DNA of 64,000 bases, taken from contig CABUIO010000001.1 in the NCBI GenBank assembly GCA_902491625.1, forward strand, positions 1 to 64,000, in the 5' to 3' direction. Source of the stretch: an uncultured Porphyromonadaceae bacterium (GTDB taxonomy: Bacteria > Bacteroidota > Bacteroidia > Bacteroidales > Muribaculaceae). Shown one piece after another: positions 8,417-16,267 of the stretch. The notes below the pieces were generated by a model, which worked only from the letters and a program-made list of their open reading frames with translations, was not told the DNA's origin and did not search any database. Each line of letters begins with the position of its first letter. Position 1 is the stretch's first letter. The position numbers were made by a program, and so were the translations under genes.

Positions 8417-8846
8417 GATAACGAGCCGCCACATAGCGTGCTTCGGGTAGATTCATCAGCAGATGATTGCCGCAGTCGCGTGCTGTAGCTCCCGGCACCT
8501 CACCGTCAAACTCACTGATGAACCGGAACGTCTCACTCAACAGCGGCAGTATCTCCCGTGGATCGACATCGCCCTGCACCAGTAGGTAATTACCTGTACA
8601 GCAACCCATCGGACCCCAGTAGACAATTCTGTCTTTCCACTCCTCATTGTTGCGAAGATATGTCGCGGCAAGATGCTCAATGGTGTGCAATGCCGACACC
8701 GACAGCGCCGGTTCGCGGTTCGGAGCGGTCATGCGTATGTCAAAAGTAGTTATCTTGTCGCCCGAAGGCGTTGTGTCCACGCGGCTTACATAGACACCCG
8801 GATTCAGGGTCAGATGATTGATCCGGAAACTTGCTATCTTCTCCAT
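8370..8846 (-). CDS. luxS: S-ribosylhomocysteine lyase (AI-2 synthase)
   Basis: 158 residues. It cleaves S-ribosylhomocysteine to homocysteine and DPD, the precursor of autoinducer-2. Metal ligands are visible as H54 and H58 (HTIEH, with E57 as catalytic base) and C125 (RDCGNH). The catalytic cysteine is C82 in MGCCTGNY. The family normally reads GCRTG; here arginine is replaced by a second cysteine, C83. It follows mtnN by 5 nt in the same operon, so consecutive steps of the activated-methyl cycle are linked. It converges with the GtrA gene with a 47-bp overlap. Confidence 0.93.
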   Translation of the reverse strand: MEKIASFRINHLTLNPGVYVSRVDTTPSGDKITTFDIRMTAPNREPALSVSALHTIEHLAATYLRNNEEWKDRIVYWGPMGCCTGNYLLVQGDVDPREILPLLSETFRFISEFDGEVPGATARDCGNHLLMNLPEARYVAARYLNVLESEDCPVVYPD

Positions 8847-8851
8847 ATCAT

Positions 8852-9556
8852 TTATCGATGATTGAAATACGATCCTTTAAGCAGATCGCTCAACGCCTTG
8901 AATGTCTCGGCAGGAGCGTCAGACCAGAAATTCTCGTACTGCGAAATATTCTCCTCCTGCCCCGGAGTGTCGCTGATGACGCGCAGGACATTGAAGGGAA
9001 CGCCACGGAGCGAGCACACCTGAGCAATCGCTCCGGCCTCCATATCCGTAGCCAGCGCATCGGGGAAATGTAATTTGATATTCCTCACCTCATCCTCGGT
9101 GCAGATAAAACGGTCGCCGCTGCAAAGGAGTCCGTAATGAACCGCTTTATTCTCTCCGAAGATCCTGCGGCATTCATCGACGACAGGGCGGAAAGCGACC
9201 ATCTCCACGTCAAGACCTGACGCGGCACCGTATTCCGTTTCCGGACCACACCAGACGTCATGGTAACTTACTGACTCAGCCACAAGCATGTCGAGTACAT
9301 GCATCGAAGCATCCGTGCCCCCCGCTACGCCGGTGTTGATGATCAATTCCGGCTCGTAGCGGTCGATCATCGTCAGTGTGCCCATAGCTGCGTTCACCTT
9401 GCCGATGCCGCACTGCATCGCCACGATTTCATGTTTTCCGATGCGTCCGCGATGAAACTCATAACCGTTTACGCCCTTGGCCGAGCGCTCGCCCTCAAGG
9501 AGAGGCAGCAGGAGATCAAGCTCCTTGCGCATAGCCACAATTATTCCTATCGTCAT
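8852..9556 (-). CDS. mtnN: 5'-methylthioadenosine/S-adenosylhomocysteine nucleosidase
   Basis: 234 residues, full length for the family. It hydrolyses S-adenosylhomocysteine and methylthioadenosine, releasing adenine. Expected residues are present: the acidic base in AMRKELDL near the N-terminus, the substrate-binding TDMEAGAIAQVC, and the catalytic aspartate in RVISDTPGQEE. TGVAGG marks the purine-phosphorylase-like core. Its product S-ribosylhomocysteine is the substrate of the next gene, luxS. A strong promoter lies about 20 nt upstream. Confidence 0.94.
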   Translation of the reverse strand: MTIGIIVAMRKELDLLLPLLEGERSAKGVNGYEFHRGRIGKHEIVAMQCGIGKVNAAMGTLTMIDRYEPELIINTGVAGGTDASMHVLDMLVAESVSYHDVWCGPETEYGAASGLDVEMVAFRPVVDECRRIFGENKAVHYGLLCSGDRFICTEDEVRNIKLHFPDALATDMEAGAIAQVCSLRGVPFNVLRVISDTPGQEENISQYENFWSDAPAETFKALSDLLKGSYFNHR

Positions 9557-9577
9557 TTCAAAGGTTGTTTATGACCG

Positions 9578-9609
9578 CAAAGTTAATGTTTCAGAATCAT
9601 GTTCGCAAA
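9578..9609 (-). promoter_or_regulatory. Promoter of mtnN-luxS
   Basis: TTTG-N20-TAACTTTG on the minus strand, an exact match to the Bacteroidota consensus and spacing. The box is 21 nt before the mtnN ATG. It is divergent from the box at 9618; the two promoters overlap, so they may interfere. Confidence 0.75.
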
Positions 9610-9617
9610 AAAATTAT

Positions 9618-9625
9618 TACCTTTG
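9618..9625 (+). promoter_or_regulatory. -7 box for the DUF6056-like gene, near-leaderless
   Basis: TACCTTTG ends 6 nt before the ATG at 9632. No clear -33 motif is seen. Confidence 0.55.
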
Positions 9626-9631
9626 TGAGCA

Positions 9632-11245
9632 ATGTCAACCCTCGCCGAAACAAATAATCCCCAGCGTCCATCACGAAGCGCAAGCATGTCTTCGCGTGCG
9701 TGGCTTTGGTTTCTGTTCGTTGCCGGAACATTCTGGCTTCTTGACGGATTCTCTCTCTCGTTAGGCGATGATTTCGGCTATATGTTCGCCGATTCCGCCA
9801 ACCACGCCGCCGACGGCCTCCGCGTCTCGTCATTCTCCGACGCTGTCAACGCTCAGGCGCACCAATACCTCACAACCAACGGACGATTCGCCGTGCACGT
9901 CACCGTGATGTCGATGCTCAGCCTCGTTCCGCTGTGGCTTTACCGCCTCCTCAATGCATTGGTTTTCGGACTGTTATGGCTCTTCACGTTCCGTCTCGGT
10001 TTCGGACGGATCAGAGGATGGTTCGCGCCGACCGCTACGCTCTGCATGATCTGGTGGCTTATCCCCGACGCCGGCACAATAATGCTCTCGCTGGTGTCCT
10101 ACTCGGTCAACTATATGTGGACCGCTACCGCCGTACTTGCACTGCTGCTTCTGGCGTCGCGATGCAAAGACATGAAACGAGGATGGTTCGCTGCGCTTGC
10201 AATCTTCGCGCTCTTATGCGGCTCATTGCAGGAAAGCATCAGCCTGCCGCTCTCTGTAGCCATCGTCATAGACTCAATCATCGGCTTCCACAAACTCACC
10301 CGCAGACAGTTCATCCTTCGGATACTATTTCTCATCGGCAGCGCAGCCGTAATAGCCGCTCCGGGCAATCTTATGCATTTCAGTTCCGGCGGAGCGTTCG
10401 CATCCGCCTCTTTGCAACACAAACTCATTTCGATGCTCGGCGCAGTGGCCTTCTCCTCTATCTCCATCCTTGCGGCAATTTTGCTTATTTGGCCGTTCGT
10501 ATCGCAAAAGAACTGCAGAGATTTCATGGTCCGCAACCGCATGCTGCTCATAGCCATAGTCACTGCAATTCTTTTTGCGGCGTTCTCCTTCACGGCGCCA
10601 CGCCAGCTGTTCGCACCCTCGCTGTTCGCCATCATACTTCTGTGCCGCATCGTCCGCAGGAATCTGCATTCAATCCGGAAATGGCTCGCGCCACTAACCG
10701 CTTTGCTTCTTGCAGCCTGGATGGCATTCTTCGCCGGAGCCTTGATACTGCGACGCGACGTGAAATACAACTATATGCGATTCTACGACGCCGCGAAGTC
10801 CGCTAAGTCTGAAATCATGTTCGGCGACGCCTCCATTTCACCTTACAACACACGTCCTCTGCTTTGGAAAATCCTTGGCGATTATGCACCCGATCCCTGG
10901 GAAAGAGCGCATTTCAGCCTGCCGTTTGACGCCTATTCGCGCCGCGGAATCTCGAGACTGATTTTCGGCGACAACCAAAAGGACGCCATCAAGACCGTAC
11001 TACCCTATCCACCTGATTATCTGCTGTCGAAACTGCCGGTACTCTCCGAAAACGCCGAAGAGAAATACACTGTCACACCGATTGACTCGCGATACAGCGC
11101 GGTCGCCATCGCTACTACACCTCCCCGCAAGATTTACACCGACGCGCCCGACCGGCGTCATTACGAACAGTTCTACGGCTCTGACGGAATTGTCGTAATC
11201 CTTGTACCGGAATACGTGAAAACGATACAATTATCCCACGAATGA
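9632..11245 (+). CDS. Polytopic inner-membrane protein, DUF6056-like
   Basis: 537 residues with about ten hydrophobic segments between residues 20 and 380 and a soluble C-terminal part of about 150 residues. The N-terminal loop LSLGDDFGYMF, followed by NGRFAVHVTVMSML, resembles the DUF6056 family of putative envelope glycosyltransferase-like membrane proteins, where an acidic motif sits in the first periplasmic loop. That assignment is from pattern memory and no function is established. The gene following at 21 nt encodes a YciO-like protein and is probably cotranscribed. Confidence 0.7.
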   Translation: MSTLAETNNPQRPSRSASMSSRAWLWFLFVAGTFWLLDGFSLSLGDDFGYMFADSANHAADGLRVSSFSDAVNAQAHQYLTTNGRFAVHVTVMSMLSLVPLWLYRLLNALVFGLLWLFTFRLGFGRIRGWFAPTATLCMIWWLIPDAGTIMLSLVSYSVNYMWTATAVLALLLLASRCKDMKRGWFAALAIFALLCGSLQESISLPLSVAIVIDSIIGFHKLTRRQFILRILFLIGSAAVIAAPGNLMHFSSGGAFASASLQHKLISMLGAVAFSSISILAAILLIWPFVSQKNCRDFMVRNRMLLIAIVTAILFAAFSFTAPRQLFAPSLFAIILLCRIVRRNLHSIRKWLAPLTALLLAAWMAFFAGALILRRDVKYNYMRFYDAAKSAKSEIMFGDASISPYNTRPLLWKILGDYAPDPWERAHFSLPFDAYSRRGISRLIFGDNQKDAIKTVLPYPPDYLLSKLPVLSENAEEKYTVTPIDSRYSAVAIATTPPRKIYTDAPDRRHYEQFYGSDGIVVILVPEYVKTIQLSHE

Positions 11246-11266
11246 TCTGAATAAAACTACCTGACC

Positions 11267-11869
11267 ATGGACACAATTAAAATTTGGAACGACTCTCCTT
11301 CCGAAAAACAGCTCAAAGAGATAGCCTCGCGCCTCTCGCAAGGCCAGATAATGATCTATCCCACCGACACAATCTATGCCATCGGCTGCAACGCATTGGA
11401 CACTAAGGCCGTGGAACGCATCTGCCGCATCAAGGGGATAAATCCCGAGAAAACCAATCTCTCGGTTGTGTGCGACTCCATATCCACCGCCGCCAAATAT
11501 GCCCGCATCAGCAACGCCGACTACATGATGCTTCGCAACAACACACCCGGAGCCTTCACATTCCTTTTCCGGTCGGCCTCCACGCTTCCCAAAGCCTTCA
11601 AAAGCCGCAAGATCGTCGGCATACGCATTCCCGACCTCAATACACCACGCGAGATCGTCAGGTATTGTGACTTTCCGCTGCTGACCACATCCGTAGAATT
11701 TGACGATGCGGACTACACGATCAATCCCTCGCTCATAGCTGAAGAAGCCGAAGGAATCGTCGACTTTCTCGTCGACGGCGACGAAGGAGGCACCGAGGAA
11801 TCCACCGTCGTCGACTGCACATCCGACACTCCCGAAATCCTCCGCCAAGGCAAAGCCACCCTCCTCTAA
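11267..11869 (+). CDS. Sua5/YciO/YrdC-family protein, YciO-like
   Basis: 200 residues. The YrdC fold is recognisable from IMIYPTDTIYAIGCNALD near residue 28 and VGIRIPDLNT near residue 120. Canonical TsaC/YrdC enzymes make threonylcarbamoyl-AMP for the t6A modification of tRNA. They carry a K-x-R...S-x-N signature and a TSAN motif near the C-terminal third. Here the second motif reads TTSVEFDD and the lysine segment is IKGINPEKTNLSVVC, which looks more like the YciO branch. The biochemical role of YciO-type proteins is less certain, so a tRNA t6A role is possible but not assured. Confidence 0.8.
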   Translation: MDTIKIWNDSPSEKQLKEIASRLSQGQIMIYPTDTIYAIGCNALDTKAVERICRIKGINPEKTNLSVVCDSISTAAKYARISNADYMMLRNNTPGAFTFLFRSASTLPKAFKSRKIVGIRIPDLNTPREIVRYCDFPLLTTSVEFDDADYTINPSLIAEEAEGIVDFLVDGDEGGTEESTVVDCTSDTPEILRQGKATLL

Positions 11870-11921
11870 CCCACACTGAGAGGAGTGTTAATTGCGTCTT
11901 AGTCTTAAATGCTAAGAAAAA

Positions 11922-12209
11922 TCACCTTTTGACTCCTTTACCAAATAATTCGGAATGTGAACCCAATCGCACTAAATCAATCTCATTAGTCTCCTGATCA
12001 ATCCATATTAGTAGAAAGTCTCCCTGAATATGACACTCCATACATCCTGAATAATCGTTAGTTAAATGATGAGGTCTGTACTCTTGAGGAATAGGAAGAT
12101 CATTCTCTAATAGAGACAAAACTTTTAGCAACTCAGCAGCCTTATGTGGATTATTGCGTATTCTTTTCAGATCCTTCTTATATTGAGTTGACGGGCGAAG
12201 TGTTTTCAT
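11922..12209 (-). CDS. YafQ-family type II toxin (mRNA interferase)
   Basis: 95 residues. It aligns along its length with YafQ of the RelE/ParE fold: a start of MKTLRPSTQYKKDLKRI, central EYRPHHLTNDYSGCMECHI, then DFLLIWI and the C-terminal LVRLGSHSELFG. The histidines in RPHHL, ECHI and GSHSELF correspond to positions used by YafQ for ribosome-dependent mRNA cleavage. The start overlaps the antitoxin stop by 4 nt (ATGA). The locus is AT-rich compared with its neighbours, which suggests acquisition. Confidence 0.9.
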   Translation of the reverse strand: MKTLRPSTQYKKDLKRIRNNPHKAAELLKVLSLLENDLPIPQEYRPHHLTNDYSGCMECHIQGDFLLIWIDQETNEIDLVRLGSHSELFGKGVKR

Positions 12210-12463
12210 ATTCCCATCGACTCAAACATTGCCTCAACCGATGAAGTGTCTACAGGAGGCATGTTGCGTAGTTTTCCGCTCTTTGCCTCCTCTATCGCAG
12301 CCTTTGTTATTTCATTCGGCTCATTATAAGCCGCATCAAGCAAAAGACATTCAACATAATTGTTAAGACTTCTGTGTTCTCGCTTGGCAAGTTCCTTTAG
12401 ACGATCCACAAGATCAACATTTAAACGGAACATCGTGGCTTTCTTTTGTACTATTGCTTCCAT
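12206..12463 (-). CDS. Ribbon-helix-helix antitoxin of the YafQ-type module
   Basis: 85 residues. The N-terminal half (KKATMFRLNVDLVDRLKELA, then HRSLNNYVECLLLDA) is an Arc/MetJ-like ribbon-helix-helix DNA-binding domain. The C-terminal half, rich in charged residues and ending VEAMFESMGI, would wrap the toxin. ATG at 12463 is chosen because it lies 19 nt after a strong promoter box; the longer frame to 12568 would start upstream of that promoter. Such antitoxins normally repress their own operon. Confidence 0.88.
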   Translation of the reverse strand: MEAIVQKKATMFRLNVDLVDRLKELAKREHRSLNNYVECLLLDAAYNEPNEITKAAIEEAKSGKLRNMPPVDTSSVEAMFESMGI

Positions 12464-12482
12464 AGTGTTATCATTTTGTTTG

Positions 12483-12514
12483 CAAAGATAAAACAAATAT
12501 ATAACACAAACAAA
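12483..12514 (-). promoter_or_regulatory. Promoter of the toxin-antitoxin operon
   Basis: TTTG-N20-TATCTTTG on the minus strand, exact spacing. The stretch is AT-rich with several TTTG/ATATAT runs where the antitoxin could bind, though no clear operator palindrome was identified. Confidence 0.72.
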
Positions 12515-12568
12515 TCTTCTCTGCAAAAGTTTTTTAGGGCAAGGAGGCAAAATAATGAAATTTTTCAT

Positions 12569-12576
12569 TAATTTTG
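12569..12576 (+). promoter_or_regulatory. -7 box for mdh
   Basis: TAATTTTG about 93 nt ahead of the mdh ATG; no TTTG at the ideal distance. It is divergent from the toxin-antitoxin promoter. Confidence 0.45.
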
Positions 12577-12669
12577 TTGCGGATACCGGAGGCGTTCAGT
12601 CGAGTCTGTTCGTCACGGCATCGAAATGTATATAGCCAAAAATCTTAAATCATTTAATATCAAGCTACT

Positions 12670-13599
12670 ATGTCTAAAGTAACTATCGTAGGCGCCGGAA
12701 ATGTAGGCGCTACTGCTGCTAATGTGATGGCCATCCGCGAAGTGGCCGACGAAGTTGTGATGATCGACATTAAGGAAGGCGTTTCCGAAGGCAAGGCAAT
12801 GGACATGATGCAGACCGCAAATCTGCTCGACATGAACACTTGCATCAAGGGCGTAACCAACGACTATGAAGCCACAAAAGGCAGTGATGTCGTTGTGATC
12901 ACTTCCGGTATCCCCCGCAAGCCCGGTATGACTCGCGAAGAGCTTATCGGCGTTAACGCCGGCATCGTGAAGCAGGTGACCGAGAGTGTCCTCAAATATA
13001 GCCCCGACGCTGTCATCGTATGCGTAAGCAATCCCATGGACACAATGACATATCTGATCCACAAGATCTCCGGTCTCCCCAAGAACCGCATCATCGGCAT
13101 GGGCGGCGCACTCGACTCCAGCCGTTTCAAATACTATCTCAGCAAGGCTCTCAACGCCAACCCCAACGAGATCGAAGGTTTCGTGATCGGCGGCCACGGC
13201 GACACGACCATGATCCCCATGAAGCGTTTCGCCACTTATCGCGGCATTCCCGTGAGCACCCTTATCGACGCCGAAACTCTTGACAAAGTTGCAGCTGACA
13301 CAATGGTCGGTGGCGCTACACTCACCAAACTTCTCGGCACATCAGCATGGTACGCTCCCGGCGCTGCCGCAGCCGAGGTCGTAGAGGCCGTGATCCACGA
13401 TCAGAAAGCCCTTATCCCCTGCTCCGCTCTTCTCGAAGGCGAATATGGCGAGAAAGATCTCTGCATCGGCGTTCCCTGCATCCTTGGCAAGAACGGAATC
13501 GAGAAGATCGTCGAGCTTGACCTCAACGAGGAGGAAAAGGCTGCCTTCTCCAAGAGCGCCGAGGCTGTCCACAAGACAAACGCTGCACTCCCCTGCTAA
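12670..13599 (+). CDS. mdh: Malate dehydrogenase, NAD-dependent, LDH-like class
   Basis: 309 residues. It interconverts malate and oxaloacetate in the cytoplasm, feeding the reductive branch to fumarate and succinate used by Bacteroidales. The NAD site is VTIVGAGNVGATAA at the N-terminus. ITSGIPRKPGMTREEL carries the substrate-binding arginines, VSNPMDTMTYL follows, and the catalytic histidine is in GGHGDTTMIP near residue 177. The length and the RKPGM motif place it with MDH rather than lactate dehydrogenase. It appears monocistronic, with a promoter box and a strong terminator. Confidence 0.95.
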   Translation: MSKVTIVGAGNVGATAANVMAIREVADEVVMIDIKEGVSEGKAMDMMQTANLLDMNTCIKGVTNDYEATKGSDVVVITSGIPRKPGMTREELIGVNAGIVKQVTESVLKYSPDAVIVCVSNPMDTMTYLIHKISGLPKNRIIGMGGALDSSRFKYYLSKALNANPNEIEGFVIGGHGDTTMIPMKRFATYRGIPVSTLIDAETLDKVAADTMVGGATLTKLLGTSAWYAPGAAAAEVVEAVIHDQKALIPCSALLEGEYGEKDLCIGVPCILGKNGIEKIVELDLNEEEKAAFSKSAEAVHKTNAALPC

Positions 13600-13623
13600 G
13601 ACTTACTAAACAACATTATTTTA

Positions 13624-13660
13624 CGCTCCGGATTCAGGATCCTGCAATCCGGAGCGTTTC
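13624..13660 (+). terminator. Rho-independent terminator after mdh
   Basis: A perfect 11-bp stem, CGCTCCGGATT with AATCCGGAGCG, around an 11-nt loop, followed by TTTCTT. It starts 24 nt after the mdh stop. Confidence 0.85.
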
Positions 13661-13680
13661 TTACAAACTTTACAACTATT

Positions 13681-14148
13681 ATGAAAAAAGGCATTATTAC
13701 TCTCATTCTTTCGCTCGCGGTCGTGACGTTCGCGTTCTCCTGCTCCAAGGGATCGAAGAATGACAACCAAGAGGTGCAGGACAAGACTGCCGACACCCGA
13801 ACCGGCGAGAAGGATATAAAAATGACCCCTATTTCCTCCGACACTGTCGGCAAAAAGAAAATCGTGGTGATAGACTACTTCGCGACATGGTGCGGTCCCT
13901 GCCGTCAGCTCTCACCTTATTTTGAGAAATGGGCCAACACTTACAGGAAAGAGGTTGAATTCCGAAAGATCGATGTCGATCAGGACCAGATGGCAGCCGA
14001 CGAAAACGACATTCAGGCACTCCCGACTGTTGTGATTTACTCACCAGAGGGAGACGAGATCACACGAGTAGTCGGCTTCGACCCGGAAGGCATCGAGCAG
14101 AGAATAAAACAGGCTGTTGAAGCCAACGCCGACTCACGCGAACAATAG
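13681..14148 (+). CDS. Thioredoxin-fold lipoprotein
   Basis: 155 residues. The signal peptide ends in the lipobox AFSC, giving C21 as the lipidated cysteine. A charged linker to about residue 50 leads into a thioredoxin domain with active site ATWCGPC (C71, C74) and the cis-proline loop ALPTVVIY near residue 118. It is probably a membrane-anchored periplasmic disulfide reductase or oxidoreductase. No partner is adjacent apart from a flavin reductase-like gene 41 nt downstream on the same strand; a shared electron route is conceivable but unproven. Confidence 0.85.
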   Translation: MKKGIITLILSLAVVTFAFSCSKGSKNDNQEVQDKTADTRTGEKDIKMTPISSDTVGKKKIVVIDYFATWCGPCRQLSPYFEKWANTYRKEVEFRKIDVDQDQMAADENDIQALPTVVIYSPEGDEITRVVGFDPEGIEQRIKQAVEANADSREQ

Positions 14149-14189
14149 GCACTTCCATTCCGTTTTAAAAACATACAAATAAGATAGAT

Positions 14190-14723
14190 ATGGTACTCAA
14201 ACAGATCACACCCGAAAAGCTCGACCTCAATATCATTGAGGCAATAGGCAAGGACTGGATGCTCGTGACAAGCGGCAACCAGCAATCATTCAACATGATG
14301 ACAGCTTCGTGGGGATTTGCCGGATATATGTGGGGGCTCCCCTCAACTGCGATTGTAATTCGACCCACAAGATACACCAAAACCTTCATCGACAAGACAC
14401 ACACATACACGCTGAGTTTCTTTCCCGACAAATATAAGGGTATCCTTTCGAAGTTAGGATCGGAAAGCGGCCGCGACATCAACAAGATGACCGAATCAGG
14501 TCTCACTCCCGTACAGCTCCCGACCGGCGACATGGGCTACGAGGAAGCCACATACACGATCGTATGCCGCGTGATGTACGCTCAACCATTGGTAGAGAGC
14601 GGATTTCTCGACCCCACGCTCATGCCGAAATGGTATCCTTTGGGAGCCAAAGATCTACACACTCTCTATATCGGCGAGATACAGGCCATCTACGAAAAAG
14701 GCAAATCCGGCATCTTCGGATAA
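14190..14723 (+). CDS. Flavin reductase-like domain protein
   Basis: 177 residues of the flavin-reductase split-barrel type that binds FMN: MLVTSGNQQSFNMMTASWG near residue 24, with PTRYTKTFIDKTHTYTLSFF around residue 58. Proteins of this size in anaerobes are usually annotated as flavin reductases or flavoredoxins. Substrate and partner are unknown. It follows the thioredoxin lipoprotein on the same strand with no terminator seen between them. A long hairpin-rich gap starts right after its stop. Confidence 0.78.
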   Translation: MVLKQITPEKLDLNIIEAIGKDWMLVTSGNQQSFNMMTASWGFAGYMWGLPSTAIVIRPTRYTKTFIDKTHTYTLSFFPDKYKGILSKLGSESGRDINKMTESGLTPVQLPTGDMGYEEATYTIVCRVMYAQPLVESGFLDPTLMPKWYPLGAKDLHTLYIGEIQAIYEKGKSGIFG

Positions 14724-14782
14724 AACAAGAATGCTGTAACGACACGGTCGAAAGCTGCGGAAACTGCATCGTTCGCACGTAA

Positions 14783-14825
14783 GACTGAGTCAAAAATGCA
14801 GCGAAACAGCTGATTACTTATAACC
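14783..14825 (+). repeat. Degenerate arm of the 42-bp inverted-end repeat
   Basis: The stretch GAGTCAAAAATGCAGCGAAA followed by CAGCTGATTACTTATAACC matches the 42-bp arms at 56236 and 56394 with a handful of differences. Only one arm is recognisable here, so this is a decayed or solo copy. Confidence 0.6.
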
Positions 14826-14912
14826 TCATGCCGACGGATGAGCGGACTCACTACTCATCGCAGATTGAGGCGGAGCGTCGGCAGACGCGATATAATGGTT
14901 AACGCCATGTGA

Positions 14913-15068
14913 AGCGTCGTCAGACGCGAGCATGGTGACAGAATAATGCAATGGACAAAGCTTCGGAGAAGCCTGCGATAGCGAAGGATTTAACCTCATC
15001 GGATGGCTTATGCTACGCGGGGCATCTACGAAGCCTTTCTCTCTACCATGCTCGCGTCTGACGACGCT
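14913..15068. repeat. Perfect 24-bp inverted repeat pair with 108-bp spacer
   Basis: The 24 nt at 14913-14936 (starting AGCGTCGTCAGACGCG) are the exact reverse complement of 15045-15068. The spacer has its own small hairpin, AAGCTTCGGAGAAGCC. The whole could fold as a long stem-loop on either strand. Confidence 0.8.
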
Positions 15069-15372
15069 CCGTCGCGACATTTCCGATAAAAAGAGGAAAT
15101 ACCGCGCAAGAGATAAAATGCGGATGAAATTGCTTCTGCGACAGAGACGCGGAGCGTCGATATTGTTGTTAACTGTGGGTGGAGCGAAGCGTAACCCACG
15201 GAATGTGTCCCACCCAAATATGAGCTCCGGAGGTGCGATATCACGGTTGTAAAGCCAGCGTTATACTCGTAGTACGCGACGCTGCGCGCATAAAATACTT
15301 GCGGTGCGCGGCTGCTCCAGGAAGCAGCTACGCTCGGATGCAGCACGTCACTTACGCATCGATATGGAATGT

Positions 15373-16038
15373 TTAGAAGTAGTCGCGGCGATTGTAAATA
15401 TTGAAAACACCTTTGACATATCTGAGATCTTTTCGACGCGTAAGACTCAGAATCTGTGCCCTGACCTCGCTTTCTCCCAGCCCGAGGATACCGGCCAATA
15501 CGCTTATCTCAACCTCAATCCTCACGGTCTGTGCCCTACGCTCCGTAGTGTTGGCAAGAACTATCGCAAGCCAGCGTTCCAACTCTCGTCCTTCCGTGGC
15601 ATATTCTGCCGTAAGCTGTCGGCATTGCGCGCGATAGCACAGATAATTCATGAGATTAAGCCTACATAGACAATTATCTTCAAGCACATCAAAAAGCTGC
15701 GCTCTTGTTAGCCACAATATTCCCGATTTTCCATTGCTGACGATTTTCGATCTCGATTCCCTGACGTAGCCGAAAAGCGATTCCGGCTCAAGCCAGAATC
15801 CCCTGCCAAGCGTCTGCCTGACAATTACTTTGCCGCCGGAAAGTGGCATTTCGACAATGACTTTGCCACTGACCACAAATCCAAGACGTTCTACAACTTC
15901 ACCCTTATCAATGATGACATCGCCGGCATTATAATTGTCGAAAACCAATCTGGTCTTTTCGAGAAAAAACGATACATCCTCTTCCGTCACTCCCTTGAAT
16001 AACGGTAGAAACATGATTGTATCGTACATCGACGTCAT
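15373..16038 (-). CDS. Crp/Fnr-family transcriptional regulator
   Basis: 221 residues from ATG at 16038. The N-terminal cyclic-nucleotide-binding-like barrel covers residues 1-125 (FLPLFKGVTEEDVSFF, YNAGDVIIDKGEVVERLGF, VSGKVIV). A dimer helix follows, then a C-terminal winged helix (VLAGILGLGESEVRAQILSL near 190). No FeS-ligand cysteine cluster of the Fnr type is seen. The open frame extends to a GTG at 16098, but that codon overlaps the -7 box, so the downstream ATG is preferred; ATG at 16029 is also possible. Ligand and regulon are unknown. No metabolic gene is adjacent on the same strand. Confidence 0.82.
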   Translation of the reverse strand: MTSMYDTIMFLPLFKGVTEEDVSFFLEKTRLVFDNYNAGDVIIDKGEVVERLGFVVSGKVIVEMPLSGGKVIVRQTLGRGFWLEPESLFGYVRESRSKIVSNGKSGILWLTRAQLFDVLEDNCLCRLNLMNYLCYRAQCRQLTAEYATEGRELERWLAIVLANTTERRAQTVRIEVEISVLAGILGLGESEVRAQILSLTRRKDLRYVKGVFNIYNRRDYF

Positions 16039-16097
16039 AGCAAAAATACGGAACAAGGTTATATGACCTGAAAATGCTGTTTCTATTTTACGCGTCA

Positions 16098-16129
16098 CAA
16101 AAGTAGTAATTTAACATCTGAAATACAAA
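16098..16129 (-). promoter_or_regulatory. Promoter of the Crp-type regulator
   Basis: TTTG-N20-TACTTTTG on the minus strand, exact consensus spacing, leaving a leader of about 55 nt to the ATG at 16038. Confidence 0.72.
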
Positions 16130-16267
16130 TATTTTTAGCACTATTTGTTAAAATAGTTAAAATTGTTGACGTATCAACTTATTTTCAACCATGCAGACAT
16201 GCAATCCTTTGTATGAGGTCCAAACCGAACCTGTGTGCCGATTGTTGTAAACTAAAAACCGAAGACT

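Larger units (their letters stand above)
14724..15372. other. Hairpin-rich non-coding gap
   Basis: 649 nt without a credible gene; the short open frames on both strands lack family resemblance and run through inverted repeats. It holds an element-C arm (14783-14825), a 24-bp inverted repeat pair (14913-15068) and the 17-mer at 15149-15165 that recurs at 36391-36407. Other small hairpins include a GTGGGT/ACCCAC pair near 15175-15200. Confidence 0.6.

Noticed and set aside
16039..16098. GTG start for the Crp-type regulator
   Set aside because: The GTG lies in the -7 promoter box, so it cannot be on the transcript.
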